This document shows, one piece after another, positions 40,756 through 49,863 of a stretch of DNA of 64,000 bases. The notes beneath the pieces are model-generated. The model was not told the DNA's origin. It searched no databases and was given only the letters and a program-made list of their open reading frames with translations. Source of the DNA: JAPLMW01 sp964619675 (lineage in GTDB: Bacteria; Planctomycetota; Phycisphaerae; Sedimentisphaerales; UBA12454). The stretch lies in assembly GCA_964619675.1 (NCBI GenBank), contig CAZUEO010000008.1:1-64000 (forward strand), read 5' to 3'. Position numbers and translations under genes: made by a program. Numbering within the stretch: position 1 is the stretch's first letter; each line of letters starts with the position of its first letter.

Positions 40756-42633
40756 ATGAACACTCACAGGCATCGCTTTTTTCTGATAAGTGTTTTTCTT
40801 ATCGCGGCGGTTATCGCGGTATATTGGCCGGTGTATAAATATGATTTTGTGGATTGGGACGATAATATTTACGTAACCGAAAACCCAAACGTACAAAAAG
40901 GGTTGAACTTCGAAAGTATCCGCTGGGCCTTTACCACAAACTATTCAGGCACATATCATCCTGTTACGTGGCTGAGCCATATACTTGACTGGCAGCTCTT
41001 TAAAAGTCGGGCAGGCGGGCATCATATAACAAACGTACTGTTTCACATCGCAAATACTCTGATTCTGTTCTATGTTTTAATGCGAATGACCGGCGCAGTC
41101 TGGCCGGCGGCATTTGTCGCTGCGGCTTTTGCGCTGCACCCTTTACACGTCGAATCCGTAGCGTGGGTCTCGGAGCGAAAAGACGTGCTCAGCACGTTCT
41201 GGGGGCTGCTGGCAATACTGGCTTACAGCCGATACGTCGAGAATAGAAGGTTTAAATGGTACCTGGTGACACTCGTATTATTCGTGCCGGCTCTTATGTC
41301 AAAACCAATGCTTGTTACCCTGCCGTTCGTACTGCTTTTACTCGATTTTTGGCCGCTGCAAAGGAAGTTTTCATACCGCCTGCTGACTGAGAAAATACCA
41401 TTTATTATCTGCTCAATTATCATCTGCTTTGTAACGGTGCCGATTCAGCAAAAAACCGGTGCGGTGGCAAGCCTCGAATTATACGGCCTTGCAACCAGAA
41501 TCAACAATGCCTTTGTATCATATGTCACGTATATTATAAAAATGTTCCGGCCCGGCAGGCTGACCGTACTTTATCTGCACTGTGGCAAAGAGCTGCCGGT
41601 GATAAAGGCTGCTGTCTGCGGGGTGGCGCTTTTTCTGTTTTCCGTATGTTTTATTTACCCTGCCAGGCGATACAAATTTCTGGCGGTCGGATGGCTGTGG
41701 TATCTCGGTATGCTGGTTCCCGTAATCGGGCTGGTTCAGTCCGGCGCACAGGCTGTGGCCGACAGATACACATATATGACGCTGACAGGCCTGTTTATCA
41801 TAATCGCATGGAGCGCAAAAGAGTTTGTTCCAAAACGGCTGCATAAAATGCTGGTGCCGGCGGCTGTCGCGATACTCATTGCCTGCGGTATAGCTTCCGC
41901 TCGACAGCTAAAATGCTGGCAGAACAGCCGGTCATTATTCGAACAGGCCCTAAGGGTCGATGAAAATAACAACCTCATCCTTTACAACTATATAATTTAT
42001 CTAAATGAATCGGGCAGATATGACGAGGCTGCTGAAAAATCCGACAGACTGCTGAAAATCACACCGGATGATGCCAAGGCGCACAACGTTGCCGGTACGG
42101 CATTAATGAACACCGGCAGACTGCAGCAGGCACTTGAGCATTTCGAATCTGCCATAAAAAACGACCCCAATTTCCTGCCGGCATACTTCAATGCCTCGCT
42201 GGCACTGACAAAGCAGGACAAACTCCAGGAAGCAGCCGGCCGGCTCGAGCAATCATTAAAACTCAAACCCGACAGCGACCTCTATATAAGACTTGCTATG
42301 ACTTATATCAGCATAGGAAAATCTGACAGCGCCGTCGAAACCTGCAACAGAGCCATAGAGCTGGAGCCGAACAATGCGGTCATCCACGGCTATCGGGGCC
42401 TGGCCCTGCAGGATGCAGGCAGAAGCGATGAGGCAATAGAAGAATTTCGTTTTGTCCTGAAAGTAAATCCCGATAACATCGTGATGCATCGCAATTTGGG
42501 CTCCCTGCTCGAACGGCAGGGCAAAATTGACGAGGCAATAGAATCATACCGCGCCGCTCTGCAGATTGAACCTGATAATGAAGGCCTGCGACAGCTTCTC
42601 GAAGAAGCCTTAAAAAAGCAGAAAACCCGTTAA
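40756..42633 (+). CDS. GT-C-type membrane protein with TPR repeats (TMTC-like), copy 2
   Basis: The 625-residue protein is a paralogue of the preceding gene, with the same loop (YDFVDWDDNIYV), the same blocks HPVTWLSHILDWQLF and ALHPLHVESVAWVSERKDVL, and TPR units at the C-terminus (AIEEFRFVLKVNPDNIVMHR). By eye it matches copy 1 along its whole length, so this is a tandem duplication, with the TPR part more diverged than the membrane part. It is followed six bases later by the sugar isomerase-like gene. Substrate unknown. Confidence 0.78.
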   Translation: MNTHRHRFFLISVFLIAAVIAVYWPVYKYDFVDWDDNIYVTENPNVQKGLNFESIRWAFTTNYSGTYHPVTWLSHILDWQLFKSRAGGHHITNVLFHIANTLILFYVLMRMTGAVWPAAFVAAAFALHPLHVESVAWVSERKDVLSTFWGLLAILAYSRYVENRRFKWYLVTLVLFVPALMSKPMLVTLPFVLLLLDFWPLQRKFSYRLLTEKIPFIICSIIICFVTVPIQQKTGAVASLELYGLATRINNAFVSYVTYIIKMFRPGRLTVLYLHCGKELPVIKAAVCGVALFLFSVCFIYPARRYKFLAVGWLWYLGMLVPVIGLVQSGAQAVADRYTYMTLTGLFIIIAWSAKEFVPKRLHKMLVPAAVAILIACGIASARQLKCWQNSRSLFEQALRVDENNNLILYNYIIYLNESGRYDEAAEKSDRLLKITPDDAKAHNVAGTALMNTGRLQQALEHFESAIKNDPNFLPAYFNASLALTKQDKLQEAAGRLEQSLKLKPDSDLYIRLAMTYISIGKSDSAVETCNRAIELEPNNAVIHGYRGLALQDAGRSDEAIEEFRFVLKVNPDNIVMHRNLGSLLERQGKIDEAIESYRAALQIEPDNEGLRQLLEEALKKQKTR

Positions 42634-42639
42634 AAAAAT

Positions 42640-43431
42640 ATGAAAAATCTAAAGGTCGGCATATTCTCATGGTTCGGCTGGCGGATACATATCAGCCGAA
42701 GGGCACAACTTATAAAAAAGGCGGGTTTTGACGCAACGTGCCTGTGGTGGGCGGATGAGGAAAAGGCAAATACCGGCTCGCTCGATGATTTACCGAAGAT
42801 TGTCCGCGACAGCGGACTTGAAATAGACAATATCCACGTACCCTTTAAAGAGACTCACCTGCTTTCATCAGAAAATATTTCAGAGCGCAGAAAAATGATT
42901 GACCTTCATAAAGAATGGATTGACGACTGCGGCAGACACAATATCGGGAAACTTGTCTTTCATACCTGCCCCGACCAGCTTGATTTGCCTGCCCCGAACA
43001 AGCTGCTGTTAGACAGTGTTGAAGAAATACTAAAGTCTGCCGAATCCGCAAAGGTTACTCTCGCTGTTGAGAATACACGGCGATGCGATTACGCAGATGT
43101 CGTCCTTGAAAAATTTGACAGCGATTATCTGCGATTCTGCTACGACAGCGGGCACGATTTTATATGGAGCGGCAGGCCGACTGAAATTCTTAAAAGGTGG
43201 GGACATAAACTTGTTACAACACATCTGCACGACAATAAAGGCTCCGAAGACGACCATATGCTGCCTTTTACGGGAAAAATAGACTGGATAAAAATAATCT
43301 CGAATTGGCCTAAGGACTACAAAGGCGTTTTAATGCTCGAAGTGCTCGGGGATGAAAATTTTCAGTCTGCAAAAGACTTTCTTTGGGCGGCCTTCGAGAG
43401 TATAATGAAGCTGAAGGCCGTCGAAATATGA
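42640..43431 (+). CDS. Sugar phosphate isomerase/epimerase-like TIM barrel
   Basis: The 263-residue protein has the AP-endonuclease-2/xylose isomerase-like fold: FSWFGWRIHISRRAQLIKKA near the start, LEIDNIHVPFKE, LAVENTRRCDYADVVLEKF, FCYDSGHDF and THLHDNKGSEDDHMLPFTG. These carry the metal-binding Glu, Asp and His of this family. It may act on a sugar or its phosphate; the substrate cannot be told. It ends in an ATGA overlap with the next gene, so it is coupled to the kinase-like gene. Confidence 0.8.
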   Translation: MKNLKVGIFSWFGWRIHISRRAQLIKKAGFDATCLWWADEEKANTGSLDDLPKIVRDSGLEIDNIHVPFKETHLLSSENISERRKMIDLHKEWIDDCGRHNIGKLVFHTCPDQLDLPAPNKLLLDSVEEILKSAESAKVTLAVENTRRCDYADVVLEKFDSDYLRFCYDSGHDFIWSGRPTEILKRWGHKLVTTHLHDNKGSEDDHMLPFTGKIDWIKIISNWPKDYKGVLMLEVLGDENFQSAKDFLWAAFESIMKLKAVEI

Positions 43432-43961
43432 GCTATAGAGACGAAAACGAGGATAAAAACATAGTTCTTATCGGTATGCCCGCCGTCGGTAAAAGCACCG
43501 TAGGCGTATTGCTCGCAAAAAGGCTCGGCAGGTATTTTCTCGATACCGATGTTTTTATACAGGCAGTTGCCGGCAGAACACTCCAGGAAATCATCGACAC
43601 CGATGGTCTGGAAAGTTTTTGCCAGCTCGAAGCCGAGCATATCACCTGCATCGACAGGACAAACTGCATCATCGCCACCGGCGGAAGCACGGTTTACAGC
43701 GAAAATGCAATGAACCACCTGAAAGAAACCAGCGAAATTGTTTATCTGAAACTGCCGCTCGATATGATAAAAAAACGCCTGACAGATTTAAACATCCGCG
43801 GCGTCGTCATCAGCGAAGGGAAAACACTGGATGATTTATATAACCAGCGGACCCCGCTGTATAAACAATGGGCGGATTTTACAATCGACTGCCGCCACCT
43901 GACTCACGAACAGGTGGTTGAAAAAATAATCGAGGAGCTTGAAGCATTCAATCCTATTTAA
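43428..43961 (+). CDS. Shikimate-kinase-like P-loop kinase
   Basis: The 177-residue protein has the shikimate kinase layout: Walker A GMPAVGKSTVGVLLAKRLG, then FLDTDVFIQAVAGRTLQEII (the DxD substrate site), IIATGGSTVYSENAM (GGG-like anion hole, here GGS) and RTPLYKQWADF near the lid. Shikimate kinases phosphorylate shikimate in aromatic amino-acid synthesis. The change of the usual GGG to GGS and the lack of neighbouring aro genes leave the substrate open (a gluconate- or other small-kinase role is possible). The ATG at 43428 overlaps the previous stop by four bases. Confidence 0.75.
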   Translation: MSYRDENEDKNIVLIGMPAVGKSTVGVLLAKRLGRYFLDTDVFIQAVAGRTLQEIIDTDGLESFCQLEAEHITCIDRTNCIIATGGSTVYSENAMNHLKETSEIVYLKLPLDMIKKRLTDLNIRGVVISEGKTLDDLYNQRTPLYKQWADFTIDCRHLTHEQVVEKIIEELEAFNPI

Positions 43962-44016
43962 AATTTAAGATTTGCAGAGTACGTCTGCAGCGGAATTATT
44001 TTTATTAAATTTTCAA

Positions 44017-44214
44017 TTACATCAGTTTCCAGGCCTTTGCAAATGCCCTGAAGCTGCGGTCGTAGGTTTTTTCCACATCGGGCGGGAAACAGCAGCCGGG
44101 CAGCTCTTTTAAAGCCAGATGATACCGGATGCACTGACAGCAAATTCCCTTCTTCGAACAGCCGCTATAAGTACAATTGCAAAAATCCAGGTTCTGTTTT
44201 TTGTTACATTCCAT
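44017..44214 (-). CDS. DUF6485 family Cys-rich protein
   Basis: The 65-residue protein begins MECNKKQNLDFCNCTYSGCS and continues KKGICCQCIRYH, ELPGCCFP and TYDRSFRAF, matching the small DUF6485 family found in anaerobes, with seven or more Cys that may bind metal or an Fe-S cluster. The function is unknown. It follows the TGS GTPase by 18 bases on the same strand and is probably cotranscribed with it. Confidence 0.78.
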   Translation of the reverse strand: MECNKKQNLDFCNCTYSGCSKKGICCQCIRYHLALKELPGCCFPPDVEKTYDRSFRAFAKAWKLM

Positions 44215-44232
44215 CTATATTTCCTTCTAAAA

Positions 44233-45198
44233 TTATGCAAAGTGCAATTCTACTATATCCCTGTCGCAAAGGACGTGGGTTCTGTGCACGTTCTGGCCGT
44301 CACGAACGCCGCTGCCCCAGCAGCGTGCGCTTTTTAATTTCTCCGCAAGCTCCCTGTGTATCGATTGCGCCAAATCCATCACAGTTGAGCCTTTCGGCAA
44401 TACAAAAGGCTCATTCATATCCGGCTCCTGCCCGGGCTTTTTGGCGTAAACCCTGACAATATCGAGCAGCCTGAAAATGTCTGCAAGCATTCCGTCAAGG
44501 CTAGTTCTGTCTTCTACGGATATCACAACAATTTCAAACGGCTTTGCCAATTGCTTTTTTAAATTATCTGTTGCCTCCGGCTGTACAATATCCGCCTTCG
44601 TTGCAATAACAAAACATTTCCGCCCAATCGCGTTTTCGCCTTCATCCAAAAGAAGTCTTTTTGATTCAAGAAAATCGAAACACACTTTAACCTGCTCATC
44701 TAAACGGGCGCTTAAATCAATACAGACGCCGATAAGGTCGCAGTTGCGCAGCGTATTGACAATGCCTGAAGGAGCAAAATCAGCGGTAATCGGCGGCATA
44801 TCGACAATTTCGATTTGTATATCTTCAAACTGCGTCATACCCGGTATCGGTATGCTCGTGGCGAAAGGAAAATCAGCCGATTCAGTTTTTGCATGAGTCA
44901 GCGCCGCAACAATTGTGCTTTTTCCGCTGTTCGGCAGGCCCAGCAGCACTACCTGGCCTGCCCCGCTCTTGGGAATATGGAAAGGGTCCGGCCCGTGTGA
45001 GGCCTTCCTCTTTTTTTCAGCGGACTCCTTGAGCGAGCTGAGTTTTTTTCGCAAATCCGCCCGCATATGGTCAGTGCCCTTGTGCTTCGGGATAACGCGC
45101 ATCATCTCCTCAAGCGCAAGAATTTTCTCCTCAGTGGTGGATGCCTCTCTAAACCACTGCTCAGCTTTGAGATAGTCTGGCGTTAAATTCGCAGGCAT
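44233..45198 (-). CDS. OBG/DRG-type GTPase with TGS domain
   Basis: The 321-residue protein has a helical N-terminus, then a G domain: G1 LLGLPNSGKSTIVAALTHAK (about residue 83), G3 IEIVDMPPI (usual DxxG reads DMPP), G4 ATKAD, and a C-terminal TGS domain (FVLPKGSTVMDLAQSIHREL). This DRG/OBG-like group binds ribosomes or RNA in other organisms. The altered G3 is worth noting because the conserved Gly is missing. It has an ATG with a weak Shine-Dalgarno and is followed by the DUF6485 gene. Confidence 0.85.
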   Translation of the reverse strand: MPANLTPDYLKAEQWFREASTTEEKILALEEMMRVIPKHKGTDHMRADLRKKLSSLKESAEKKRKASHGPDPFHIPKSGAGQVVLLGLPNSGKSTIVAALTHAKTESADFPFATSIPIPGMTQFEDIQIEIVDMPPITADFAPSGIVNTLRNCDLIGVCIDLSARLDEQVKVCFDFLESKRLLLDEGENAIGRKCFVIATKADIVQPEATDNLKKQLAKPFEIVVISVEDRTSLDGMLADIFRLLDIVRVYAKKPGQEPDMNEPFVLPKGSTVMDLAQSIHRELAEKLKSARCWGSGVRDGQNVHRTHVLCDRDIVELHFA

Positions 45199-45205
45199 TG
45201 TAACG

Positions 45206-45314
45206 AAAATAAAAAATTAAAAATAAAATATAAAAGATAAGGAAGTCGTCCTGCACTTAAAATATTTTAAGTACAGGACTCCACAATTTTTATTTTTTAT
45301 ATTTTATCTTTTAT
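45206..45314. repeat. Nested inverted repeat: two heptamer runs around a palindrome
   Basis: Five heptamers (AAAATAA, AAAATTA, AAAATAA, AATATAA, AAGATAA; 45206-45240) and, in inverted form, four heptamers (TTTTTAT, TTTTTAT, ATTTTAT, CTTTTAT; 45287-45314) flank a near-perfect palindrome (45245-45280: GTCCTG(c)ACTTAAAATATT and its complement). It fills the gap between leuB and the GTPase start and could act as a terminator or cruciform. Confidence 0.75.
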
Positions 45315-45315
45315 T

Positions 45316-46401
45316 TTACTTCGCGACTTCAGTCGCAACAAGGTCTCCGACCTGGCTTGTTGAATAACCCATTTTTCCCGCCTGCATACTCTTGAGCTTG
45401 TTTGCAGTGACGAATTTTACGGCATCTTCGACTTTTTCAGCCGCCTTTTCTTCGCCTAAAGTTTCCAGCATCATTTGAGCCGCACAGATTGCCGCCAGCG
45501 GATTGATTACGCCCTTACCGGTATATTTCGGCGCACTTCCGCCGATAGGTTCGAACATCGAGACACCTTCGGGATTGATATTCCCGCCCGCCGCGATGCC
45601 CATACCGCCCTGCGTTATTGCACCAAGGTCAGTAATGATATCACCGAACATATTGCCGGTTACAATCACGTCAAACCATTCGGGGTTCTTAACCATCCAC
45701 ATACAAGTCGCATCGACGTGATAATATTCTCTTTTAATATCCGGGTATTGTTTTTCACCCATCTCGTGAAAGGCCCTTTCCCATAGGTCGTAGATGTATG
45801 TTAAGACATTTGTCTTGCCGCAGAGCGCAAGGGTGTTTTCTTTTCCTCTGCCTGTTGCCTTTTTGCCGTATTTTTTCGCGTACTCAAATGCGTATTTCAA
45901 ACATCTGTCAACCTGAAAACGGTTATAAACAGCGGATTGTACCGCTACCTCGTTTGGCGTTCCCTTCATTGTAAAACCGCCTGTGCCGGTGTAGGCATCG
46001 CCTGTGTTTTCTCTAACTACAACGTAGTTTATGTCCTGCGGCCCCTTATCCTTCAGCGGCGTTTCAACGCCGGGGTAAAGCTTTACAGGCCTTAGGTTTA
46101 TATACTGGTCAAGCTCAAATCGGGCCTTGAGCAGGATACCTTTTTCGAGGATGCCCGGCTTTACATCGGGATGGCCGATAGCGCCGAGCAGAATCGTATC
46201 AAACTTGCGCAGTTCTTCAACGGCGCTGTCAGGCAGGGTCTGGCCCGTTCTTTTATATCTTTCGCCGCCAAAGTCAAATTCAGTCAGGTCGGTTTTAAAG
46301 CCGAATTTCTTTTCAGCAGCCTTTAAAACCTTTACGGCCTCAGCCGTAACTTCCGGCCCTGTCCCATCGCCCGGGATAACAGCAATTTTGTACGTCTTCA
46401 T
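45316..46401 (-). CDS. leuB: 3-isopropylmalate dehydrogenase
   Basis: The 361-residue protein oxidises and decarboxylates 3-isopropylmalate in leucine synthesis. It begins with VIPGDGTGPEVTAEA, and has YVVVRENTGDAYTGTGGF and a C-terminal GGSAPKYTGKGVINPLA, conserved in isocitrate/isopropylmalate dehydrogenases. The ATG at 46401, with GGAAAGGA before it, is preferred to the ATG at 46425, which lies inside leuD. The gene is last in the leuA-leuC-leuD-leuB order. An isocitrate or tartrate dehydrogenase identity is less likely given the neighbours. Confidence 0.94.
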   Translation of the reverse strand: MKTYKIAVIPGDGTGPEVTAEAVKVLKAAEKKFGFKTDLTEFDFGGERYKRTGQTLPDSAVEELRKFDTILLGAIGHPDVKPGILEKGILLKARFELDQYINLRPVKLYPGVETPLKDKGPQDINYVVVRENTGDAYTGTGGFTMKGTPNEVAVQSAVYNRFQVDRCLKYAFEYAKKYGKKATGRGKENTLALCGKTNVLTYIYDLWERAFHEMGEKQYPDIKREYYHVDATCMWMVKNPEWFDVIVTGNMFGDIITDLGAITQGGMGIAAGGNINPEGVSMFEPIGGSAPKYTGKGVINPLAAICAAQMMLETLGEEKAAEKVEDAVKFVTANKLKSMQAGKMGYSTSQVGDLVATEVAK

Positions 46402-46421
46402 TTGTTCCTTTCCTTCAATTT

Positions 46422-46904
46422 TCATTTTTGCTTCTTTATGTGTTCTAATAAACCGCCTTCATTGATTATTTCGATAGCAAAATCCGGCAGCGGATTAAAC
46501 TTTATTTGCTTCTTCTGCGTTCTATTGTCAATAACACCTTTTTTGTAATCGATTTCAATTTCGTCGCCATCATTGATTTTTCCCGCAGCGCCGGCAAGCT
46601 CAACCGGATAAAAGCCGCAGTTGATGCAGTTGCGATAGAATATCCTTGCAAACGACCCTGCAATAACGGCGCCGACCTTCGCACCCTGCAGTGCCCAGAC
46701 GGCGTGCTCCCTGCTTGAGCCGCAGCCAAAATCATCGCCTGCCACGACACAGTCGCCGGGCCTGCATTTTTTCACAAATTCAGCATCCAAATCTTCCATA
46801 CAATGCTGCGCAAGCTCGGCAGCGCTATCAGTATTGAGATACCTTGCAGGAATAATTTCATCCGTATTTATATGGTCGCGTTTATAAACATGAGCCTTTG
46901 ACAT
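46422..46904 (-). CDS. leuD: 3-isopropylmalate dehydratase small subunit
   Basis: The 160-residue protein is the swivel domain of isopropylmalate isomerase. It has HINTDEIIPARYLNTD, GDDFGCGSSREHAVWAL (the substrate-binding loop) and FARIFYRNCINCGF. GAGG lies five bases before the second ATG (46904), which was chosen over the ATG at 46907. It pairs with leuC upstream, whose stop is eight bases away. Confidence 0.95.
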   Translation of the reverse strand: MSKAHVYKRDHINTDEIIPARYLNTDSAAELAQHCMEDLDAEFVKKCRPGDCVVAGDDFGCGSSREHAVWALQGAKVGAVIAGSFARIFYRNCINCGFYPVELAGAAGKINDGDEIEIDYKKGVIDNRTQKKQIKFNPLPDFAIEIINEGGLLEHIKKQK

Positions 46905-46911
46905 CATTACC

Positions 46912-48174
46912 TCACATATATTTTCTTGGGTCAGTTAATTTTCCTTCGACCGCTGAAGCAGCAGCGGTAGCAGGACTGGCTAAATAGACTTCGCTTTTTG
47001 GACTTCCCATTCTGCCGACAAAGTTTCTGTTCGTTGTGCTTACGCACTTCTCACCGGCGGCAAGGACACCCATAAATCCGCCCAGGCAGGCGCCGCAGGT
47101 CGGCGCGGAAATTACGCAGCCCGCCGCGTAAAAAGTATCGAACAGGTCTTCATCCATCGCCTGCTTCCAGACCGCAGGCGTAGAAGGCACTATGATTGTT
47201 CGTATCGCAGCTTTCCTGCCTTTGAGAATCGAGGCGGCAATTCTTAAATCTTCAATTCTGCCGTTGGTGCAGCTTCCAATGTAAACCTGGTCCATCTCTA
47301 TACCAGCGCAATCATTGATTGATTTGCCGTTGCTCGGCAGATGAGGCAGAGCAACAAGCGGCTCTAATTTGGAGCAATCAATCTCAATAGTCTGTTCATA
47401 CTTTGCATCCGCATCCGACTGGTAAACTTTGTAAGGTTTTTTATCTTTCAAATGCTCGTCGAGATATTTTTTTGTAATCTCGTCAAAGCCGATAATGCCG
47501 TTCTTGGCACCTGCCTCAATGGCCATATTTGTAATGGTCATCCGAGCTTCCATTGACATTTCGCCAAGTGCAGGGCCGACAAATTCCATCGCTTTGTAAA
47601 GCGCACCATCAGTGCCGATTCTCGCAATCACGGCAAGTATTACATCCTTGCTGTAAACGCCTTTCGGCAGCTTGCCGTTTAGAACAAACTTTATCGACGC
47701 AGGAACTCTAAACCACAATTTCCCTGTGGCGATTGCCGCCGCTAAATCAGTTGAGCCGATACCCGTTGAAAAGGCCGCAAACGCGCCGTAAGTGCAGGTA
47801 TGGCTGTCGCCGCCGACAATCACTTCGCCCGGCCTGATATGTCCCTGTTCAGGCAGCAGCGCATGGCAGACGCCTGCCTTGCCGAGCGGGTAATAATACC
47901 TTATTGCCTTTTCTCTCGCCCAGGCATCGAGTCTTTTGTGCAGCTCTGCGCTTTTTACGTCCTTTGCCGGCTGGAAATGGTCGGGTGTTACGACAATTTT
48001 TTCGGTATCGAAAACCTTGTCAATTCCTTTTTCCTTAAGCATTGAAATTGCCGCAGGCGCAGTAACCTCGTGGCACATCACACAGTCGATTTTCGCATCT
48101 ATTAAATCGCCGGGTTTTATGCTTTTTTCACCTGCCGCAGCGGCAAGTATCTTTTCTGTTATTGTCATTGACAT
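46912..48174 (-). CDS. leuC: 3-isopropylmalate dehydratase large subunit
   Basis: The 420-residue aconitase-family subunit carries the three Fe-S cysteines in VYIGSCTNGRI and APTCGACLGG, with HALLPEQGHIRPGEVIVGGD and DSHTCTYGAFAAF upstream. It moves the hydroxyl group of 2-isopropylmalate together with LeuD. The start MSMTITEK is preceded by two heptamers (TAGGGTA TAGGGTT), which provide AGGG as a weak ribosome-binding site. It lies 11 bases after leuA. Confidence 0.95.
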   Translation of the reverse strand: MSMTITEKILAAAAGEKSIKPGDLIDAKIDCVMCHEVTAPAAISMLKEKGIDKVFDTEKIVVTPDHFQPAKDVKSAELHKRLDAWAREKAIRYYYPLGKAGVCHALLPEQGHIRPGEVIVGGDSHTCTYGAFAAFSTGIGSTDLAAAIATGKLWFRVPASIKFVLNGKLPKGVYSKDVILAVIARIGTDGALYKAMEFVGPALGEMSMEARMTITNMAIEAGAKNGIIGFDEITKKYLDEHLKDKKPYKVYQSDADAKYEQTIEIDCSKLEPLVALPHLPSNGKSINDCAGIEMDQVYIGSCTNGRIEDLRIAASILKGRKAAIRTIIVPSTPAVWKQAMDEDLFDTFYAAGCVISAPTCGACLGGFMGVLAAGEKCVSTTNRNFVGRMGSPKSEVYLASPATAAASAVEGKLTDPRKYM

Positions 48175-48185
48175 AACCCTATACC

Positions 48186-49736
48186 CTATTCTTTTGCCAT
48201 CATTCTGTTTATCGCGTTAACATAAGCCTTTGCTGATGCCTCGATGATATCGGTCGAGACGCCTCTGCCGGTAAACCTTATGCCTTTTTTATCTATTACC
48301 TTTACGGTCGCTTCGCCAAGTGCTTCCTTGCCGCCGGTAACGGCTTTTATCGTGTACAGGTCCAGTTTAGGCGACTGGCCGCAAGCGATTCTTATCGCTT
48401 CATAAGCAGCATCGACCGGCCCGTCTCCGCAGGCCGCTGCGGTTACCGGCGCATCTTTGCCTTTTATCTTCATTTTGACGCTTGCCGTCGGCAAAGTTCC
48501 AGTCCCGCAGGCAACGTGAAGATACTGAAGCTCAAATATATGCTCGACTGCTCTTATCTCGTCGCTGACAAAAGCGGCAATATCCTCATCAAAGACCTCT
48601 GCCTTTTTATCGGCCACATCAAGAAATCTCTGATAAATCTGCTCAAGCTCGGCTTCCGATACCTTGTATCCAAGCTCACTTAATCTATGTTTAAGCCCAT
48701 GCCTTCCTGTTCTTGCAGTCAGCACCACAGCGCTTTTCGGTGAGCCGACGTCTTCGGGACGGATGATTTCATAAGTCAGCGGGTTTTTCAGGAATCCGTC
48801 AACGTGTATTCCACTGCTGTGCGCAAAGGCATTTGTCCCGACAATGGCTTTATTAGGCGGAACCAATATTCCGAGCATTTCAGAAACCATCCTGCTTGTC
48901 CTGTACAGCTCTTTTGCATTTATTTTCGTATCGAGACCAAAGAAATCCTTACGAGTCCTTATCGCCATTACAGCCTCTTCAAGCGAAGCATTGCCGGCGC
49001 GCTCACCGACGCCGTTGAGGGTACACTCAATCTGTCTTGCGCCGTTTTTTACTCCTGCCAGCGTATTCGCCACCGACATTCCCAAATCATCGTGGCAGTG
49101 TACGCTTATTACGGTTTTTCTGATATTCGGCACATTCTGAAAAATATCGGCGATTAACTGCCCGAACTGCTGCGGTATCGAATAGCCGGTCGTATCGGGG
49201 ATATTTACCGTGGTGGCGCCGGCATCTATGACGGCTTCGACAATCTTATATAGATACGCCTTCTGTGCTCTGCCGGAGTCTTCACAGTAAAACTCGACGT
49301 CATCGGTATACTGCCTGGCACGCTTGACGGCTTTTATACCCATATCAATCGCTTTTTCTTTTTTCTCTTCGAGCGTTTTGCCGTACTTAGCGTCCTTGAA
49401 CTTGCTCGCTATGTGAATATCGCTGATTCCAAGGCCGGTATGTATCCTTGCCTTTCTGGCTTTTTGCAGAGCCTTGCCGGCAGCATCGATATCTGCGCTG
49501 ACCGCTCTCGAAAGCCCACAGATAACCGGCCCGGTTACCTGCTGGGCTATCAACTGCACCGCTTCGAAGTCCTGCGGAGAGGAAATTGGAAAACCGGCCT
49601 CAATAACATCAACGCCCAGCCGGGCAAGCTGAACGGCCAGCTCAAGCTTTTCCCTGGCGCCAAGCCGGGTGCCCGCGGCCTGTTCGCCATCCCGCAGCGT
49701 CGTATCAAAAACTATCACTTTTTCTTCAGTAGACAT
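48186..49736 (-). CDS. leuA: 2-isopropylmalate synthase
   Basis: The 516-residue protein condenses acetyl-CoA with 2-ketoisovalerate. The TIM barrel begins FDTTLRDGEQAAGTRL and contains VSVHCHDDLGMSVAN and QIECTLNGVGERAGN. The C-terminal leucine-binding regulatory domain (PVTAAACGDGPVDAAYEAI) is present, so feedback inhibition by leucine is expected. GGAG lies seven bases before the ATG at 49736. It is preceded by a leucine-rich leader peptide and hairpin, so the operon is probably under attenuation as well. Confidence 0.96.
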   Translation of the reverse strand: MSTEEKVIVFDTTLRDGEQAAGTRLGAREKLELAVQLARLGVDVIEAGFPISSPQDFEAVQLIAQQVTGPVICGLSRAVSADIDAAGKALQKARKARIHTGLGISDIHIASKFKDAKYGKTLEEKKEKAIDMGIKAVKRARQYTDDVEFYCEDSGRAQKAYLYKIVEAVIDAGATTVNIPDTTGYSIPQQFGQLIADIFQNVPNIRKTVISVHCHDDLGMSVANTLAGVKNGARQIECTLNGVGERAGNASLEEAVMAIRTRKDFFGLDTKINAKELYRTSRMVSEMLGILVPPNKAIVGTNAFAHSSGIHVDGFLKNPLTYEIIRPEDVGSPKSAVVLTARTGRHGLKHRLSELGYKVSEAELEQIYQRFLDVADKKAEVFDEDIAAFVSDEIRAVEHIFELQYLHVACGTGTLPTASVKMKIKGKDAPVTAAACGDGPVDAAYEAIRIACGQSPKLDLYTIKAVTGGKEALGEATVKVIDKKGIRFTGRGVSTDIIEASAKAYVNAINRMMAKE

Positions 49737-49838
49737 AATTTGTCTCCTTTTGTTCTCTTAAAACAGAAATTATGCAACAAAAAAGGTTTAATTTCTACTA
49801 CAAACAAAAACAGTATAGGTGATTTTTAGATAGGGATT

Positions 49839-49863
49839 CTGCTGCGCCTTACGGGCGCAACAG
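49839..49863 (-). promoter_or_regulatory. Leader hairpin overlapping the leucine leader stop codon
   Basis: On the minus strand CTGTTGCGCC / GGCGCAGCAG pair (10 bp with one G-T) around a five-base loop CGTAA that contains the leader TAA stop. An earlier CAGCA / TGCTG hairpin (around 49883-49868) overlaps the region that could pair instead with CAGCAG. This arrangement suggests alternative structures as in attenuation; no U-run follows the stem directly, so termination itself is not proved. Confidence 0.55.
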
